Below, piece after piece: positions 21,218 to 34,989 of a DNA stretch of 64,000 nucleotides; positions within the stretch are counted from its first letter, which is position 1; the number at the start of each line of letters is the position of its first letter. The translations under genes were made by a program, and so were the position numbers. The DNA is from Acanthococcus lagerstroemiae (Eukaryota > Arthropoda > Insecta > Hemiptera > Eriococcidae), in the NCBI GenBank assembly GCA_031841125.1, contig CM063114.1, positions 1 to 64,000 of the forward strand, written 5' to 3'. The notes under the pieces are model-generated. The model searched no databases. It saw only the letters and a list, made by a program, of their open reading frames with translations, and had not been told where the DNA came from.

Positions 21218-24200
21218 GACTCCTGGAGTTTTGACAGATGCGCACTTGAGTTTAGGCTGCGAATGTATTTTGGACTTCTTTTCAAACAGATGGTGGTAAC
21301 CAACGAGCTTTTCTGTATACTGGCGGCCTTTGTGTTTCAGTGTATTAGTACACGTTGTTACCAGGAAGCTGCATATACTGGGGGGGGGGGGGGTCTGATA
21401 ATACCTGATGGATACGACGGCTCCAAAAAAGCGGCTGCGTGAGGATCTATCCCAGTAGCAGATGAAAAAAGGCTGATGCTGCACTCTGCTTTGAATTTCG
21501 GACGAAACATTGCGTGCTAACGAATACATCGCACTCTATTAATCGTTTGCGCATTAGATTTGGCAGGAGGTAAAGAGCTTTAAAAAATCAGAACCAATGA
21601 TGGTTAGTTCAATATCAGCTACAACGAAGTTCTAAAAATAGCTCTTTGGTGGAGCTAGAATTGAAGGTTTCTGCGATGCATGCCATAGGCTTGGATTTAT
21701 CAACCAATGGCCGCCGACAAGTAGTAATTTAATGGCAAGTCGAGACGTTTGACAAACCACGTAGGCAGACAGAGCCACTGTCGATGACGAACTTGAGGCC
21801 GGAAGAATGATCACGAGTGAATCTACAGACGCGGTGACTCAGCGATAGAAGACTGCCTCGCCGCATTAATAGCCTTCAAGATTAGTTTCCTGCCATTTTG
21901 CAGTTGGCCTAAAGTATGGTGGTACCAAACACATACATACCATCGACCAGTTCACCTCGATCGACTCGCTGCCTACGACAACGACTTCTGTAGAAACGAC
22001 GGCGCTGATAAGAGATCAGGCTGCGGTTACAGTTGCGAGAAGGATCATCCTGCTGCGCTGCAAGGTAGAAATTTGGGCCAGCATTTGACCCAAATGTAGC
22101 GATACCAACGTGTTCATCCCCGATTACTTTGTTTTTCAATAGTATATACATGAGTGTCTGGGTTGGCATTTGTTACACGTATATCATTATCATCAGTAGC
22201 CCATTTTACTTCGTTTTGCTGATGTATCATTTATATCTCCCAATACGGTGAAAAAATTCAAAAATGATTTTCAACAAGTGCATAAGAAGCACTGCATTGA
22301 GAGATTTCAGAGACGAGATTTACAAAATTTTTTGCTTGTTAGCGTGTTGATTTTCAAAGACGAGAACCTATTATTTTAGCTACGATGAATACTTTCTCTT
22401 TTTTTTTTCTTTTTTTTTTGACATTCACCCAATAATTTATAGCCATAGAGCAGAGCTTGTTCCCGGGGACAGTTGCCGCAGTAGAAAAGGTGCCACAATT
22501 GAAATTAGTCCATGGAGACAACTGCACTTATACCGTCCTCACAGCTGTTACGCCATTTTATTTATGGGTATGCAAAAAGGTACTGCTGAAGGTTCGTGTG
22601 GGGGCGTTAGCATTATAACTAGTACTCACTTCAGCACCACGAAGTAATAGCAACATCTAGGCTTACAAATTAGGTTATAATGAAGCGGTTAGAAACAAAA
22701 CCGACACCTGCCGAAAAAGAAAGAAATTTTAAGGAGGTTAGGGCACCAGCAAATACGAGCAAAAAAAGAAATACAACATGGTCATAGGAGCACATCTGAA
22801 AAGCAGGATATTCTTTGTAAGAGCATCTGTAATATAAACACTGAGAATCAAAGCTAGCACTCGGCCCTGGGAAGTGTCAGCTTTAATTTTCAGTATAATA
22901 TACATATTATATCACAGATAATGACGTATTGCCGCACTCGTGTTTACAGTGCTTGAACTCCGGTAGGCGCAACAACACCAGCGACGTCACTGGAGTAGGA
23001 CTGCCTTTGACTCATACATGGGATTATGTTTTTTTCGATCTTTGCTCGTAATTGATGCCCTCAACATATTTTTCTATTAGTTTTATCACATACAACATTC
23101 AATTAGCTAACATAAAAAAAAATTCAAAAAAAAAAAACTTCTACGACAAAAATTTAGTTTTCCCATTAAGTACTTCTTATGAAAGGGATTTCGGCACGAG
23201 TGAGACGGGAAGAATTGTGGCGGGTTGCGTACTCAAGTGAGCCCACATTAACAACATGGCTGCAGACTGCAGTCGCGTAGCACAGATCAAGAAAAATGAG
23301 CACATACTGGCGACATGGCTGGAGGAAAATTAAATTTCCATGGAAATGTCAACCACTGAACTGAATTGTGACCACGAAGAGCTAAATTATTTGGATTCGC
23401 TTCATGCAATATGCACCACTGAACAAAACTGTAAACTGAGCTAAAGAAAAAAAGGAAAAAAAATTGTTTTACTTCTATGACACTGACATATTTTACATAT
23501 TGAGGGAATTAGTATTAATTTGTACTAGACATATACAAGTTTGGTTTATCAATGGTTTGTTCCTTTAAATTTTCTTATTTTCACTTTCAAACAATTTTCG
23601 GATAGAATGAAGTAAGACTACATCTTTTTCTTTTTTTTCTCTTATTTTTTTTTGGGGGGGGGGGGGGGTGTAAACGTTAAACGTCTGGCGTCGCCAGCGG
23701 TTTTGATATACAGGCTATTCGTACACATCTGAGCGCATACGATGTGATACCACACAATATGTAAATACTACTTCTTCGTATGTTTTAAGATGAATGCTCT
23801 CACAGTTCTACGTGAATCACATACACGACTCTGAGGATGCGAATGTGCGGACGTTTATTTTCGGATTTTCTTTGTTTCCAACGAGCATCAACACAACAGT
23901 GTTTGCGTTGGGATCTTTTAACAATAAATTATGATAAAAGTGTACCTACACGGCAACACCATCGCCATTTAGTTTGCCACTGACTAGACTTGTAGCTCTG
24001 AGAAGGCTCATGAGGAGAGCAAGGGTTGTCTACCCCCTCCTTTCACAAGAAGGAATTACTGAGGTGTTAGACCTTTCTTCCTAGCCTAACTCTTTTCTAA
24101 AATCGAAAATAAAAATAGAGGTTACAGAGCATACTATATACTACCGTGGTCCTCAATTACTCTTGGTGATTTTTTTCGAATATATTATACAAAATCGCCC

Positions 24201-24600
24201 TTCCTCTCTACATTAATTTCAATAAAATAAAATGAAAATTCATCCAAATTTTTAATCGACCGAATTACGGAAATTTTTTTCAATTTTTTTTTTTTAACAT
24301 TCTAAGAAATTGTTTTACTACCTAACTACTCGTACCAACATTTTTAATTAAAACTTATAGATGAACATCTTCCAAAATGTGATCTTTTATGCAGCCTTCA
24401 TGTTAATTCTCCACAAAAAGAAGAAAAATACAAAGGTGGTCTTTTGATAAAATTTATTTGGATTCTTAGGATTCAGTCTCTTCCACAATACGCCTTCGCT
24501 AGGGCCTACAGAAATATACCATAGTGGGCTATCATGGGCACACAGGTGGGACCAAGGGTTTCTGCAACGCAAAACTTAGGCGTTAATCCGGCTCAGGCAG
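21218..24600. other. Spacer without a supportable gene
   Basis: Short frames on both strands lack recognisable motifs. The stretch contains homopolymer runs (14 G at 21380-21393, and T then G at 23645-23668) and poly-T tracts. Long homopolymers such as these are prone to assembly length errors. Confidence 0.45.
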
Positions 24601-24639
24601 TAATGCGAGACCTAACTGATCTATAGGCGGTTATATATG

Positions 24640-25454
24640 TACTATGCCAACGAATGGCGGAGGAACCGGGGACGTCAGCGCGGCGTCTTAGTCAAGAGAC
24701 CGGTCGCGCTCGTGAAACTGTTCGGTGCGCCTTAAAACAGCTCGGTATGCATCTCTACCGTATCTCGTCGTTGCATGAGTTGCATACTCTGGATTACGAA
24801 CAGCGTCGAAATTTTTGCACCTGGTTCAAAGAACGATTTGGTGAAAACGTCGACGAAATGCCGCTCGTATTTTTTTCGGATGAAGCCTGGTTTCATCTCT
24901 CCGGTTACGTCAATAGTCAAAATTACAGAATTTGGTCTACGGATAACCCGCATGTGTTCCAAGAAACAAGTTTACACCCACTCAAAATGGGCGTGTGGTG
25001 TGCAATTTCGAAGCGCCGTATTGTTGGTCCAATTTTCCATGAAAGGACAGTAGACAGCGAAGAATATCAGAGAATTCTTACCGACTTCATTGCCCTCCTG
25101 GGTCAGTCCACAGGAGAACATCGAGGGCGGTTCCAACAAGACGGGGCGAGAGCCCACACTTCCGCTTCGACGATAAAATTCCTAGAGGAGTTTTTTTGGA
25201 GATAGGGTTATTTCTACGGGTGTTTGGCCTTCAGGGAGCCCGATCTGAGTCCGGCGGACTATTTTCTATGGGGATACTTGAAGGATACCATTTACAAAAA
25301 CCACCCGACCACGCTGGAAGAGCTAAAAACAGAAATTGAGACTGCAATAAGAAACGTCAACGAAAACATGCAACAAAAAGTCTTCAAGAACCTAATAACG
25401 CGGCTCAATGCCTGTTTAGATATTGCTGGTGGACAGTTTCAACATCTACTTTAA
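24640..25454 (+). pseudogene. mariner-type transposase, frameshifted
   Basis: The first frame (24654-25205) begins within the helix-turn-helix region (EEPGTSARRLSQETG) and contains SDEAWFHLSGYVNSQNYRIW with the first catalytic Asp, WCAISKRRIVGPIF, and FQQDGARAHTS with the second. After the poly-T run at about 25193-25199 the frame is lost. It resumes at about 25230 with EPDLSPADYFLWGYLKD, which holds the third catalytic Asp, and runs to 25454. The spacing of roughly 34 residues between the last two Asp residues fits mariner. The N-terminal 50 or so residues and the 5' terminal repeat were not found. Confidence 0.85.
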
Positions 25455-25523
25455 TTATTTGTAGCAACAGAACCCAACAAAATTTAATACAAGTGTTTTT
25501 CTAACTTCTCAATTTTTCACTTG

Positions 25524-25551
25524 CATTATTTTCGGGTCACCCTGTACTTAG
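25524..25551 (+). repeat. Probable mariner 3' terminal repeat
   Basis: The phrase TTTTCGGGTCACCCTGTA about 80 bases after the transposase stop resembles the CAGGGTGACCC-type ends of related elements. The matching left copy was not found. Confidence 0.45.
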
Positions 25552-28500
25552 TTACACTATGGGCCTATATGAAGTTTGCGGTCCACTGTCAACTAAAAGA
25601 CTGGCATTATGGGAAAGCCGCGCGGTTTCTGCGGTCAAAATCATTGCTTAACCTTCATAACTGACCACGGTTTTGTGTAAACTCTGAGGTACATATTACT
25701 TAGGAGTTGAGCTAGACAATAAGTTAGTTATGTTCTACGCAGATATGGGTTAATTGCTTATTCTATACAAAGATAGGGACGGTATTCACGCTTGATTTTT
25801 TTAAATTTTTTTTTGTGTTTTCTCACAGATTTCATTCTCCAGAGCATATAGGTATGCTCGCTGACAACCTTTTGAACTCGCAGTATGTAGGTATATTATG
25901 ATAAGATAAGCAATAATGAGGAAAGCTCCGGCTTTCTCAGCGTACTTAAATTTTACTTTCTTCCCAAACATAAGCCGAATGCATAAAGAGATAACTCATT
26001 GAAAATTTCGTAGACGTGTTTTCCGAACCAGTATGTTTCTTCACATAACACTTTTAAGAGCGTGTATAGGGGAGGGAGAACAAACAGGGACATTTACCTT
26101 TGCCCCCCCCCAACCCCCTTATGAAAGAAAAATCTATTATTACCTGCTCTTTTCTCGATGAAATTTACCTTTTTGATTAGTCGTTCCTCATACAAGAGGC
26201 TGATTCTTCTATTCAACAGCTTTTGTATATAATTTGCCGTTCATTTTGTTAAGTTGCTGGAGGTACGACTGTTAGCGATGAAACTGGAGCAGAGATACAT
26301 ATTGTTTCCTATTGTACATTTAAAAACAGAATACATAATACTTTTAAAGAAGAAGAAGAAAATTACACCACCAGTAATAAGTCAATCAAGTAAATTTATG
26401 TACTTGTATTATGATTATACTTACTCGTGTAAATCACACCGTTATACTAGCAAGTATACATTTTGGTTCAAAACGTAAAGGTATCTGACCATCGTTTTCC
26501 AATACCTAAATGTATTCGACGAATGTCCAGTATGAAAATTAAATTATCTCCCGTCTTCTTGTCAAGTTACCTCCTACCTACAAATTACATATTTTCATTA
26601 AAAAATCGGGTCGAATTAGTTTTTTGATTTGGTGTAAGCATCAGCCCGTGAGACAGCTGCAGCTAATATTTCACATTATAGCGTGCGTAATTCTTTTAAA
26701 TTATACTTGCTACTGCAATGCCTTTCCGCTGGTTCGAATCTATTAATTTTGTCAAATAAATTATTTTACGATCAGTCCACACGCGAACTTCTTATTATCA
26801 CGGCCCATCGATAGATTCATTATTTTACTTACACCCGAACAATCGCACGTTCTGTGTTCTGATGCTTGTCTCGCGCGCTAATAATAAGATTAAAATTCGA
26901 TATTACGGAACCAATAAAATATACAGGGTACAAGTCTAATATTCAATTACAAAACACTAACATAAATCTGCAAGTCCTTAGCTTCCATTTCATCTAAAAA
27001 CGTTGATCAAATGAGTTTTGTCATCTGGTTGTAATACTCGTACTAAGAAACATATTTCGAGGTTGGCCGGGTTCCACTCTTGCCATAAGGTTTGAGACAT
27101 TTCCCATAAGTGACGGCATTTTTTGGACAATAAAGTTCCTCGACAGAGTTGCCTGAAACTTCAATAAATAAATAAAAGAAATAATAACTAACAATAACCT
27201 TTGTCTTGAAACCACTCATTCATTTTCACGTTCGGTAAGTTGAAATTTTCAGAATACATTCGTACAATCCTAAGAAGGTTTTAGGCCAAATCTTATGTCT
27301 CACCTTAATAAGGAGGGAGTCAGCCGAAATTCGCCTTCTGTGCCAACCCCTCACCCTCTATTTTTACTTGACTCTTATGGAAACTTCATTTTTCAGCTCC
27401 TTCATGCACCCTCATTTTTGGTGTATTGTAAGGTAAGGGGGCACCAAATATCGCCCACCTGAATATCTCGTCTATTGATTGCATAGCCTGGTGGTCAATT
27501 ATAGTACTAGGTGCGTCTTGTTGATACATAGTGTCACAGGAAACGTAATCCCCGTAAGATAAAAAATAATTTTTGTGAAGCCAAAAAGTTTTTTCCAAAG
27601 TCCACGAACATGATGTGATGTAACATACATTCAAGTGCATGAAAAAATTGACGACTGATTTTTGTAACAGTCCGAAATATTGATTTCGGAAAGATTAATT
27701 CTAAAAATTTGAATCCGAAAATGGGGAGAATAACACCGCGAATACTGTAATAAAATTATTCATTAGTCTCACAGATAGCTAGACGCTAGATCACCATAAC
27801 CTATTTGTTTTAGGAACTTGATGTTCGCCTACTAAACGGGTCTGCTATGTATGGTAGATGGAACATTTACAGCAACCAAGCACAACCTACCTACATATAA
27901 CTGTATCGTTAGGTCACCTATATGTGACCTGACAGGAAGAAATGGACCTGTGAGCAAAAAAAAAAAAAACTCATTTTTGTGATAACAACTATTTTTGACT
28001 AATTTTTGGCCGCTCTTTCGCGTGGTGTTGTCGAAAAAATTCTAAAAAATTTTCCCAAACTGCTGTAAGTCTTCAAAGTTGAGTGTCTCATAAGTGAAAA
28101 TATGTCATCAATTTCGTTTATCCGCTCTCCTGGAAAGTTTACAATTTAATTTAAATATATTTAAATTGATTTTTAAACTAAAATTAAAATTATAAAATAA
28201 ATAATTAGAATAGTTAGTATAAAGAAATGTTTAAAAAAATATATAAATTCTGAAAAAATAAATAAAATTAATAATATTTTTATAGATAAATTTGAGTAAA
28301 AATTTTTATATATGTTCTAGAAACGTGACGGTTAGCTATGAGACGAAATTTAAATTTTAAATCCGCCATTCTTGATAAGCATGATGCTGGATATCACAGT
28401 TTATTCATGCCACCTCCAATACTTATGTACCTACAGGACGAATACGTTGTCCGTTTTCACAAACGCAAGCCAGCCACATCACACCGTACCACACTTCACC

Positions 28501-31500
28501 TAGTCTTGGCCATTATCAAGAAATCGAGATCGAGTGTATAGGTGAACGTTCATTTTCCAAAACTTGAACCACAAATGCGTATAATACACAAATTTAGTAT
28601 TGTATAATACATAAATATGTACCCAACCTATAGGTATCCAGCCTATAATATAATCTGTACGAATATTTTACATATACCAGGGTATCATGCTCGTCCTGAG
28701 CTGCCGCATCGTTTCGTTCTACACTACGTAATGATTATTTATCTTCGGTATTATGCGGCCAGAAACCTTACCCGTAGTCTCCAGTTTCTTTTTAGAATAA
28801 GTTTTAGTATATTTAATGTAGGTAATAAGTAGATAATAGGTACATATAATATGTAGCCTTTGTAATTTACAAAGTCAGCGTTACCTATTTACATCAAACC
28901 ACCTACACACTATACAGAGGCCTACAAGTTGGATCATACTAGCTTCGGAGGGAACTTGCGTGCGTTTTTTTTTTTCGATTCTCGTGTATAATAACGAAAT
29001 GCAGCCGCTACCGAGCAAATCGATAAGCTGGGAGGCTGCAATGAAAGTCTCGACAGTACAGCACAGTACAGCAGTGATGAATGAACCTCATCTTGATGAG
29101 TCGACACAAAATTCATTCATTTTAGAAATTGTAAGGGTTATATAAAAATTTTTACAAAACAAGTTATCGCGAAACCCGGGTTATCTGGCCGCCCGCAGAG
29201 TAGGCTGGTTGGCCGTTGGGCAGCGGGACCCAGCGTTTCCAGAGCAACCGCAACGCATCACAGTTGGCCGAGAATCATGCTTCGTCGCCAGTCGACATAT
29301 TTTTCAAAGGTTGGGTGACGGCCTGAAATACACACGAGAAATCAGCTTATGTGGCACAAAAATACACGATTGGCGTGGAATAATGCGAATATTACTCGAA
29401 ATGCTAACGAAACAATTATTACATAGAAAAAGAACATGATTCGAAACAATCGCATAATTACGATTGAAGTTTAAAGTGCGGCAGTACGGCACGAAAGTAA
29501 GACGCGAAAATGAGTCGTGAACCGTTTTTTCTAAATAGAAGGCGTGAACGGCGCGGAGAGATTACGACGGGGTACGGTGTGCGGTACAAACTGCATCGAT
29601 AACTAGGTGGCCTAACTAATCTCACAGTTCGCAGTCTGGTTATGTTCAGGAATCAGGAGCGGCGATTAAAATAAGGGAGCAACCTGTCTCTGGGATATCG
29701 ATGGCTACCACCGATAGGTACGTAGCAATCGATCATCCGCAGGTTTCGTTCGCAACTTAACAGGAGCCTACAGGTACGCGGCTGAAGCGATATTGACTGC
29801 GACCGAGAGAGGAAACTCTGTAGAGGGCGACAACTTTTCGGAAAAAGTCGTGAGATAAGTAGTTTCTAACGACTCAGTAGCTGCTTGGAGCCAACCAGGT
29901 ACGTGGCCAAATCGCAATGAGTGATGTTCCAACCCCTTAACTTCGATCGTATCCACGAAGAACACGATCATAGCCAACTACGAGTGAAATGGCAGCCTAG
30001 TGAGTGCCCAACTAGGTACACGATTTACCTCGATCGTTGAACGATGGTAGCAGATTCCGCGGGTGTAGGTGAAATCGGAGATTTTATAGGAAGGGTCGGG
30101 ATTACACACGCTTGCAGAAATAATGGAGCAAGCTCTGCTAGTCACGAGGAAAAGACAGAACTCGGAGAAAGCGACTGCAGCAAAACTGTTGTGGCGGGCA
30201 AAAATGGATACAATTTTAGATTTTTCAATTCTAAAGGGGATCCCAATCTTTGAACCTGGTTTTTAAACTTTGAACATGTTTGGGAAGTTGGCCCCAAAAA
30301 TCTCAAACCCTCCCTCTGGCAGAATTAGGTTTCACTTTCCACCTTTCCATACCTTTGTACCCTGTTTAGTACTACGTAGCATATCGGCTGCGTACCGATA
30401 TGCTCCGTAACTAATAACAAGTAATCATCGTCTGCTACCGATTGCCTTATACTAATCAGCAGACGACTTCCCGCGATCCGATACCTCCCTTTTCCACAAC
30501 CATACAATTAACATTTACACACACGTTTTTAATTTAATTTTATTATTACGATTATGATCCCTCAATCCTGACGCAGGATTAATTGGGGTATTTTCGGGAT
30601 AGGGGGTGCGGTGTCCCGGGGTCAATTTGGCATGCGTGCAACACCGTACGCCCCACTATTATTCGTATCATCGATTATTACGATTATGAAATTACGATAT
30701 TGGTACTTCGTTTCTTATTCTTTATTATTTTATTGTGGGCGTCGTGACGGTGCGCTCAAAAGCGTTATCCAATTGCGATTATAAATTTATACGTTTCTTT
30801 AATTTCTCGGCGTCGCTGGACTCCGACTGTTTTTTCCATTTTGATTTGATTCAAGGAAAGGAAAGCATAATCGGTCAGTCTCATAGCTCTTTTATTCAGA
30901 TACCGTATAGTTTCTCCTTACTTCCAAAGAATACAAAGGTTACGGTAGTTGCCAAGCTTTGTTGATGCGTTTTGGATAGACTCACATTCAGCAGATCGCG
31001 GTAAGTTCAAGTAATTTTGGAGTATTTTTTCATTACAGTGTAAATGTACGTTAATCCCCCCCCCCTCCATCAACATAAAAAAATGAACACGTCATGTTGT
31101 CCGTTGACCGTCTCTTTGAGTTTATAAACAGCGGTGTCGGATTAGGGCTACAGAAATATATTGCACCCCCTCGAAAAATTTGGGAGATGGGTACTCAGTA
31201 TCATTTAAGCCCCCCTCCCAAGAAAAAAATAATTGAAAAATTATTCAGAAGTCGTAAACAGGCGTCTTGAAGGATTTCAGAGACGAGATCTAGATTTTTT
31301 TTTATAATTACGGGTATTTTTGTATTCTCTAAAAAAAAAAACAAGTTTTCCGACGCCACAGTTTCATCAATAAATTTCAATCTATACCAGGATGCATGCA
31401 GTCCTTGCCCTCTGAATACCAGTAAGATTTCTACGAAGTTATGTAACTGTTTAGTAAGACGTCAAAAACGTTGACAACGCGTGTTTTGCTGCACCATACG

Positions 31501-32086
31501 GTCGTAGTCGCGTCGGCAGTAGCCTTATTAATTACCACGATTAGGCATCTGGCTGCCATAGGTATACCCGTACTCACAAGCAAGTACTCAAAGAATCAAA
31601 CCTACAGTACCTATTCAGCCAACACATAATAGGTACTCAGCTACTCACAATGCAGGGCAGAGTGTAGCATTATAGTTACATACATATACCAACTCGTACA
31701 TATGATTCACGATAAAAAGAGATGAATCGAAGCAATAATTTTCGAATAATTAACCGCTATTAACACTGATATGTTACACGGGTCAAAAACAGTCGCTTGT
31801 TTCATTAGAAGCCGTGTTGAATTTGAATATAACAAGATAGATTAATATCACCATAACACCAATAACTACTCGATATTGAAAAATAGAAATGAAATACGAT
31901 CGCTGGGAAATACACGCCAAAAATGCGGAAAAGTTAGTGATGATAGTTAGGGTTGTAGGGTTACACCAGCTTGTGCCTCCTCTCGGTCCCCGAAGGGGGT
32001 CGCCCCTCCTCGCAAGAGAGACACTCGATGAAATCGAGTCATTCTTTCGCGAAAACCGACGATGGAGGGACATTATAAATTGTATG
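25552..32086. other. Long stretch with no supportable gene
   Basis: No frame shows family character and no LTRs or terminal repeats were recognised. Notable pieces are a C-rich run near 26103, a strongly AT-rich patch at about 28140-28320, and small hairpins near 30374-30470 (AGCATATCGG / CCGATATGCT, and CGTCTGCT / AGCAGACG). Host exons too short to recognise cannot be excluded. Confidence 0.4.
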
Positions 32087-32213
32087 AAAGTCAGGTCGGG
32101 AGGTGTAAAGGCCTCCTGTAACTTCAGTGACCGGAGGACGTCGCCGAGGTACGATTAAAGTCAGGTCGGGAGACGTGATGGCCTCAGTAAACGGAGGACG
32201 TCGCCAGGGTACG
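32087..32213. repeat. Two diverged tandem units (about 57-70 bp)
   Basis: AAAGTCAGGTCGGGAG starts at 32087 and again at 32157, and both units end in GGAGGACGTCGCC. The area is GC-rich compared with its surroundings and lies upstream of the LINE, so it may be part of a LINE 5' region. Confidence 0.5.
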
Positions 32214-33215
32214 CTGAGGAGCTCATAGTTAGCCATACTAGGTGTGTGGTGGCATCTGTACCAGAACTGAAATACTATTTGCCGAATTTGGTTGGCTGGG
32301 TAAGGGGTGCTTCTACCAAGTTGTGGTGCATGGTGCGGGCAAACGCCTGGAGTATGCACGCTAAAAGACGACCTGGGAGGGTTCCGGCTCATTATGGGGT
32401 GGGTGAGCACTCACCTACTGGGCGCGTGTCCAGCTGGAGGATAGGGGCGGCAATCCGAGAACACGCGACTTCATGCAGGACGCTGTCTTCAGCTGCCATG
32501 CTGACCTCGAGTTGGTCGCGGACCATGAGCATAATTCTTCAGTTAAGTCTATCATGCTATCAGGAACCACTTGCACTTTCATCTTTACTTCTTCTCTTTA
32601 CTATTCTTTCCTATATTTTTTTCCATTTTTCACTAAATTTCTACCGTCGCTCCCGGGTCTCTCTTCTATGCTTGGATTAAGTACGGGACCTTGCTGTAGC
32701 ATCTATCTTCTAATTATCCATGATAGAAAGTAATACAGAAGTAATGTTTACGGAGTAGAGGAGGGATACCTCAGTTCGGGCAACAGTCGATTCCATCTCT
32801 AGCCGGCTGAGGTCGTCAACCTGTGATGGAGACCCAACCACTACCCATCAGATGGCATAACGACGCTACGTGCTCTACGATTCAGACACGGGTTTAGACG
32901 CAGCAGACGACAGCAACAACACCGAAGAAGAAGAAGGCGTCCCACTGCAGAAGGAAGAGACTGCAACTCCATAACAAGGCAGTTGTGGTGCTGCCGTGAA
33001 CTGGCAATGAGAAGAACAGCAGGGGCACGTGAATCCCTAACGCTGGGTCCACAGCCGGCTGGAATTCCTATCCAGTACCGCGCTGCTCCAGCGCGGAATA
33101 AGAGAACACTCCTCTGTTGTAAAAGAGAACCTGAAAAGCGAAAGAACTGCCGAAACCGCGGATAGGAGAGGCCCGCCTCCACGCCATCCCTGCATCAGTC
33201 GCCGAGGAGGATGTA

Positions 33216-33650
33216 GTGGAGGTGGTACAAGCCCGCACATCCTTAATACCACAAAACGTTATTTTTGTGGTACATAATAAGGCGGAGACCCACACAAAGA
33301 TCGCAGTCCTGCAGTTGGCCCGGAGCTCCTCAAAGAGTTCCAGACCATCCGGATCATCAGACTCGGCTGGGGGTAGATGTACGCCGTCGACACACGATCC
33401 ATCCTTCCCCGATGCATCAAGTGCCAACTGCTGGGTCATAGGGAGAAACATAGCCATGCCGCTCCAGAAGCGGCCACTGACACAAAGAATGGGCCGGACA
33501 ACAAGAAAAGCTCTGCCATGCCATCAACGCACGGGTCAAGGTCAGTGGTCTCGACCAGTCCCACCGCTGATTCGCTGATCACCCAAAGGGGGCGGGACAG
33601 TGCCCAACCAGGCGGGCACTCCAGCAGAAGTACGAGGCAACTCCGCTAGT
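33216..33650 (+). pseudogene. LINE ORF1 (gag-like) remnant
   Basis: A frame around 33377-33649 carries RCIKCQLLGHREKHSHA. This resembles a zinc-knuckle core in which only part of the usual Cys/His set remains. The surrounding Ser/Pro/Thr-rich text is typical of LINE ORF1 linkers. Confidence 0.45.
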
Positions 33651-34989
33651 CGATGGTTTCATCAGAGACGTTAGGGAAGCCTCACCATTATCATTTTCGT
33701 CTTCATCATCATCATCATCATTCACTGAGAGGCAGCTGGTAGTGACAACAACCATAGCCAGGCAATGGAGGCTGCGGAGGAAGATGCCGGAAGAACGACG
33801 CCTCTGCATCCTCTACACGAATGCCAACTATAGCCCTGTGCTGTGGACGCGACCTTCCTTGCCACACGCAATGAAGAAGCAGATGTCATCGCTATTACAA
33901 AGCCACACCCGGCAGACAGACACCTGCAAGCCCCCAGATGGCTACAGGTACGTAAGAAGCGAGTGGCGCAGCTCATTTAGAGTGATGTCTACTACACGCC
34001 CCTGGCTAGCCCCCACAATGACATGGCAGCGGCGAATGTAGGTCACATCTCCATTCTGTGTACCTATGCGTCGCCCAATGAGCTACTGGACAAGCTGACA
34101 GGACTCTTGGAAACGCTACTGGCAGCACACTAAAATGCAGCAATTGCCAACAACTACAACTGCCGCACAGCCTTGCTTTGGGAGTACTAGAGCAACGCCC
34201 AAATTCGCCTCCATAGGCTCGCAATCCTGAACAACGCGACGCCGACCAACCATCAGGCCGGATTTTGGGGAGTAAACAACTACTTCTTGGCACCTACGCA
34301 CTAGGTGGCAAGGATGCGAATCCGAGTGCTTGAAGCCGACTCACTTTTGGATCACGCTCTGCAGCTGATCAACATCCACACGGAAGGTGAGATCAACTGC
34401 AGACCACCACACATGCGCCGCCACCTGGAAAGGCTGGTCCAGGAGGTCGAGCAGCTGAACCCTCCAACCCTCTCACTGCCAGAGCAGATTGACAAATATG
34501 CTCTGTACCTCCGGACTCAACCACATGACGCCATCGGTGCGACCTCAGAAAGCCAGGAGCGGAAGTCGCCGACACATTAGTGGACAGCAGAGCTATCGCA
34601 ACTTACAAGGCTGCTGGGGACAGTTAACACACAACTGAGACGAAGTTGCGACCCCATCAGCTCGGCAATTCTCCGCAAGGTACAGTGCACTATCCGCTAG
34701 AAGTACACAAAAGCGATGAAAGAGGTACAGCACTCTACATGACGCGACTTTTGCACGTTGGACAAACCCTCGGGCAAGGCCTACACCGTCAGCAAGGGTA
34801 TGGAACGCGTAGCGTGCCCTATCTTCACCGAAAAGACAGATCATACACAAAAAACAAGGGATAGTCTACAGACTACTGTTTGAGAGAAAGTTCTCTGTCA
34901 ACGCGAATGTTGGATATGCCGTGGATACAACGGACATCCAAGGCAGTGTCGGACCACCACCCAAGATGACCACCAGTCTGGCCACCAAA

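Noticed and set aside
26700..26745. GGTTCGAATC phrase as a possible tRNA B box
   Set aside because: No acceptor, D-arm or anticodon stem could be fitted upstream, so it is not a tRNA gene.
28140..28320. Very AT-rich patch as a possible mitochondrial or endosymbiont insertion
   Set aside because: It has no coding frame or rRNA/tRNA character. Low-complexity nuclear sequence explains it equally well.
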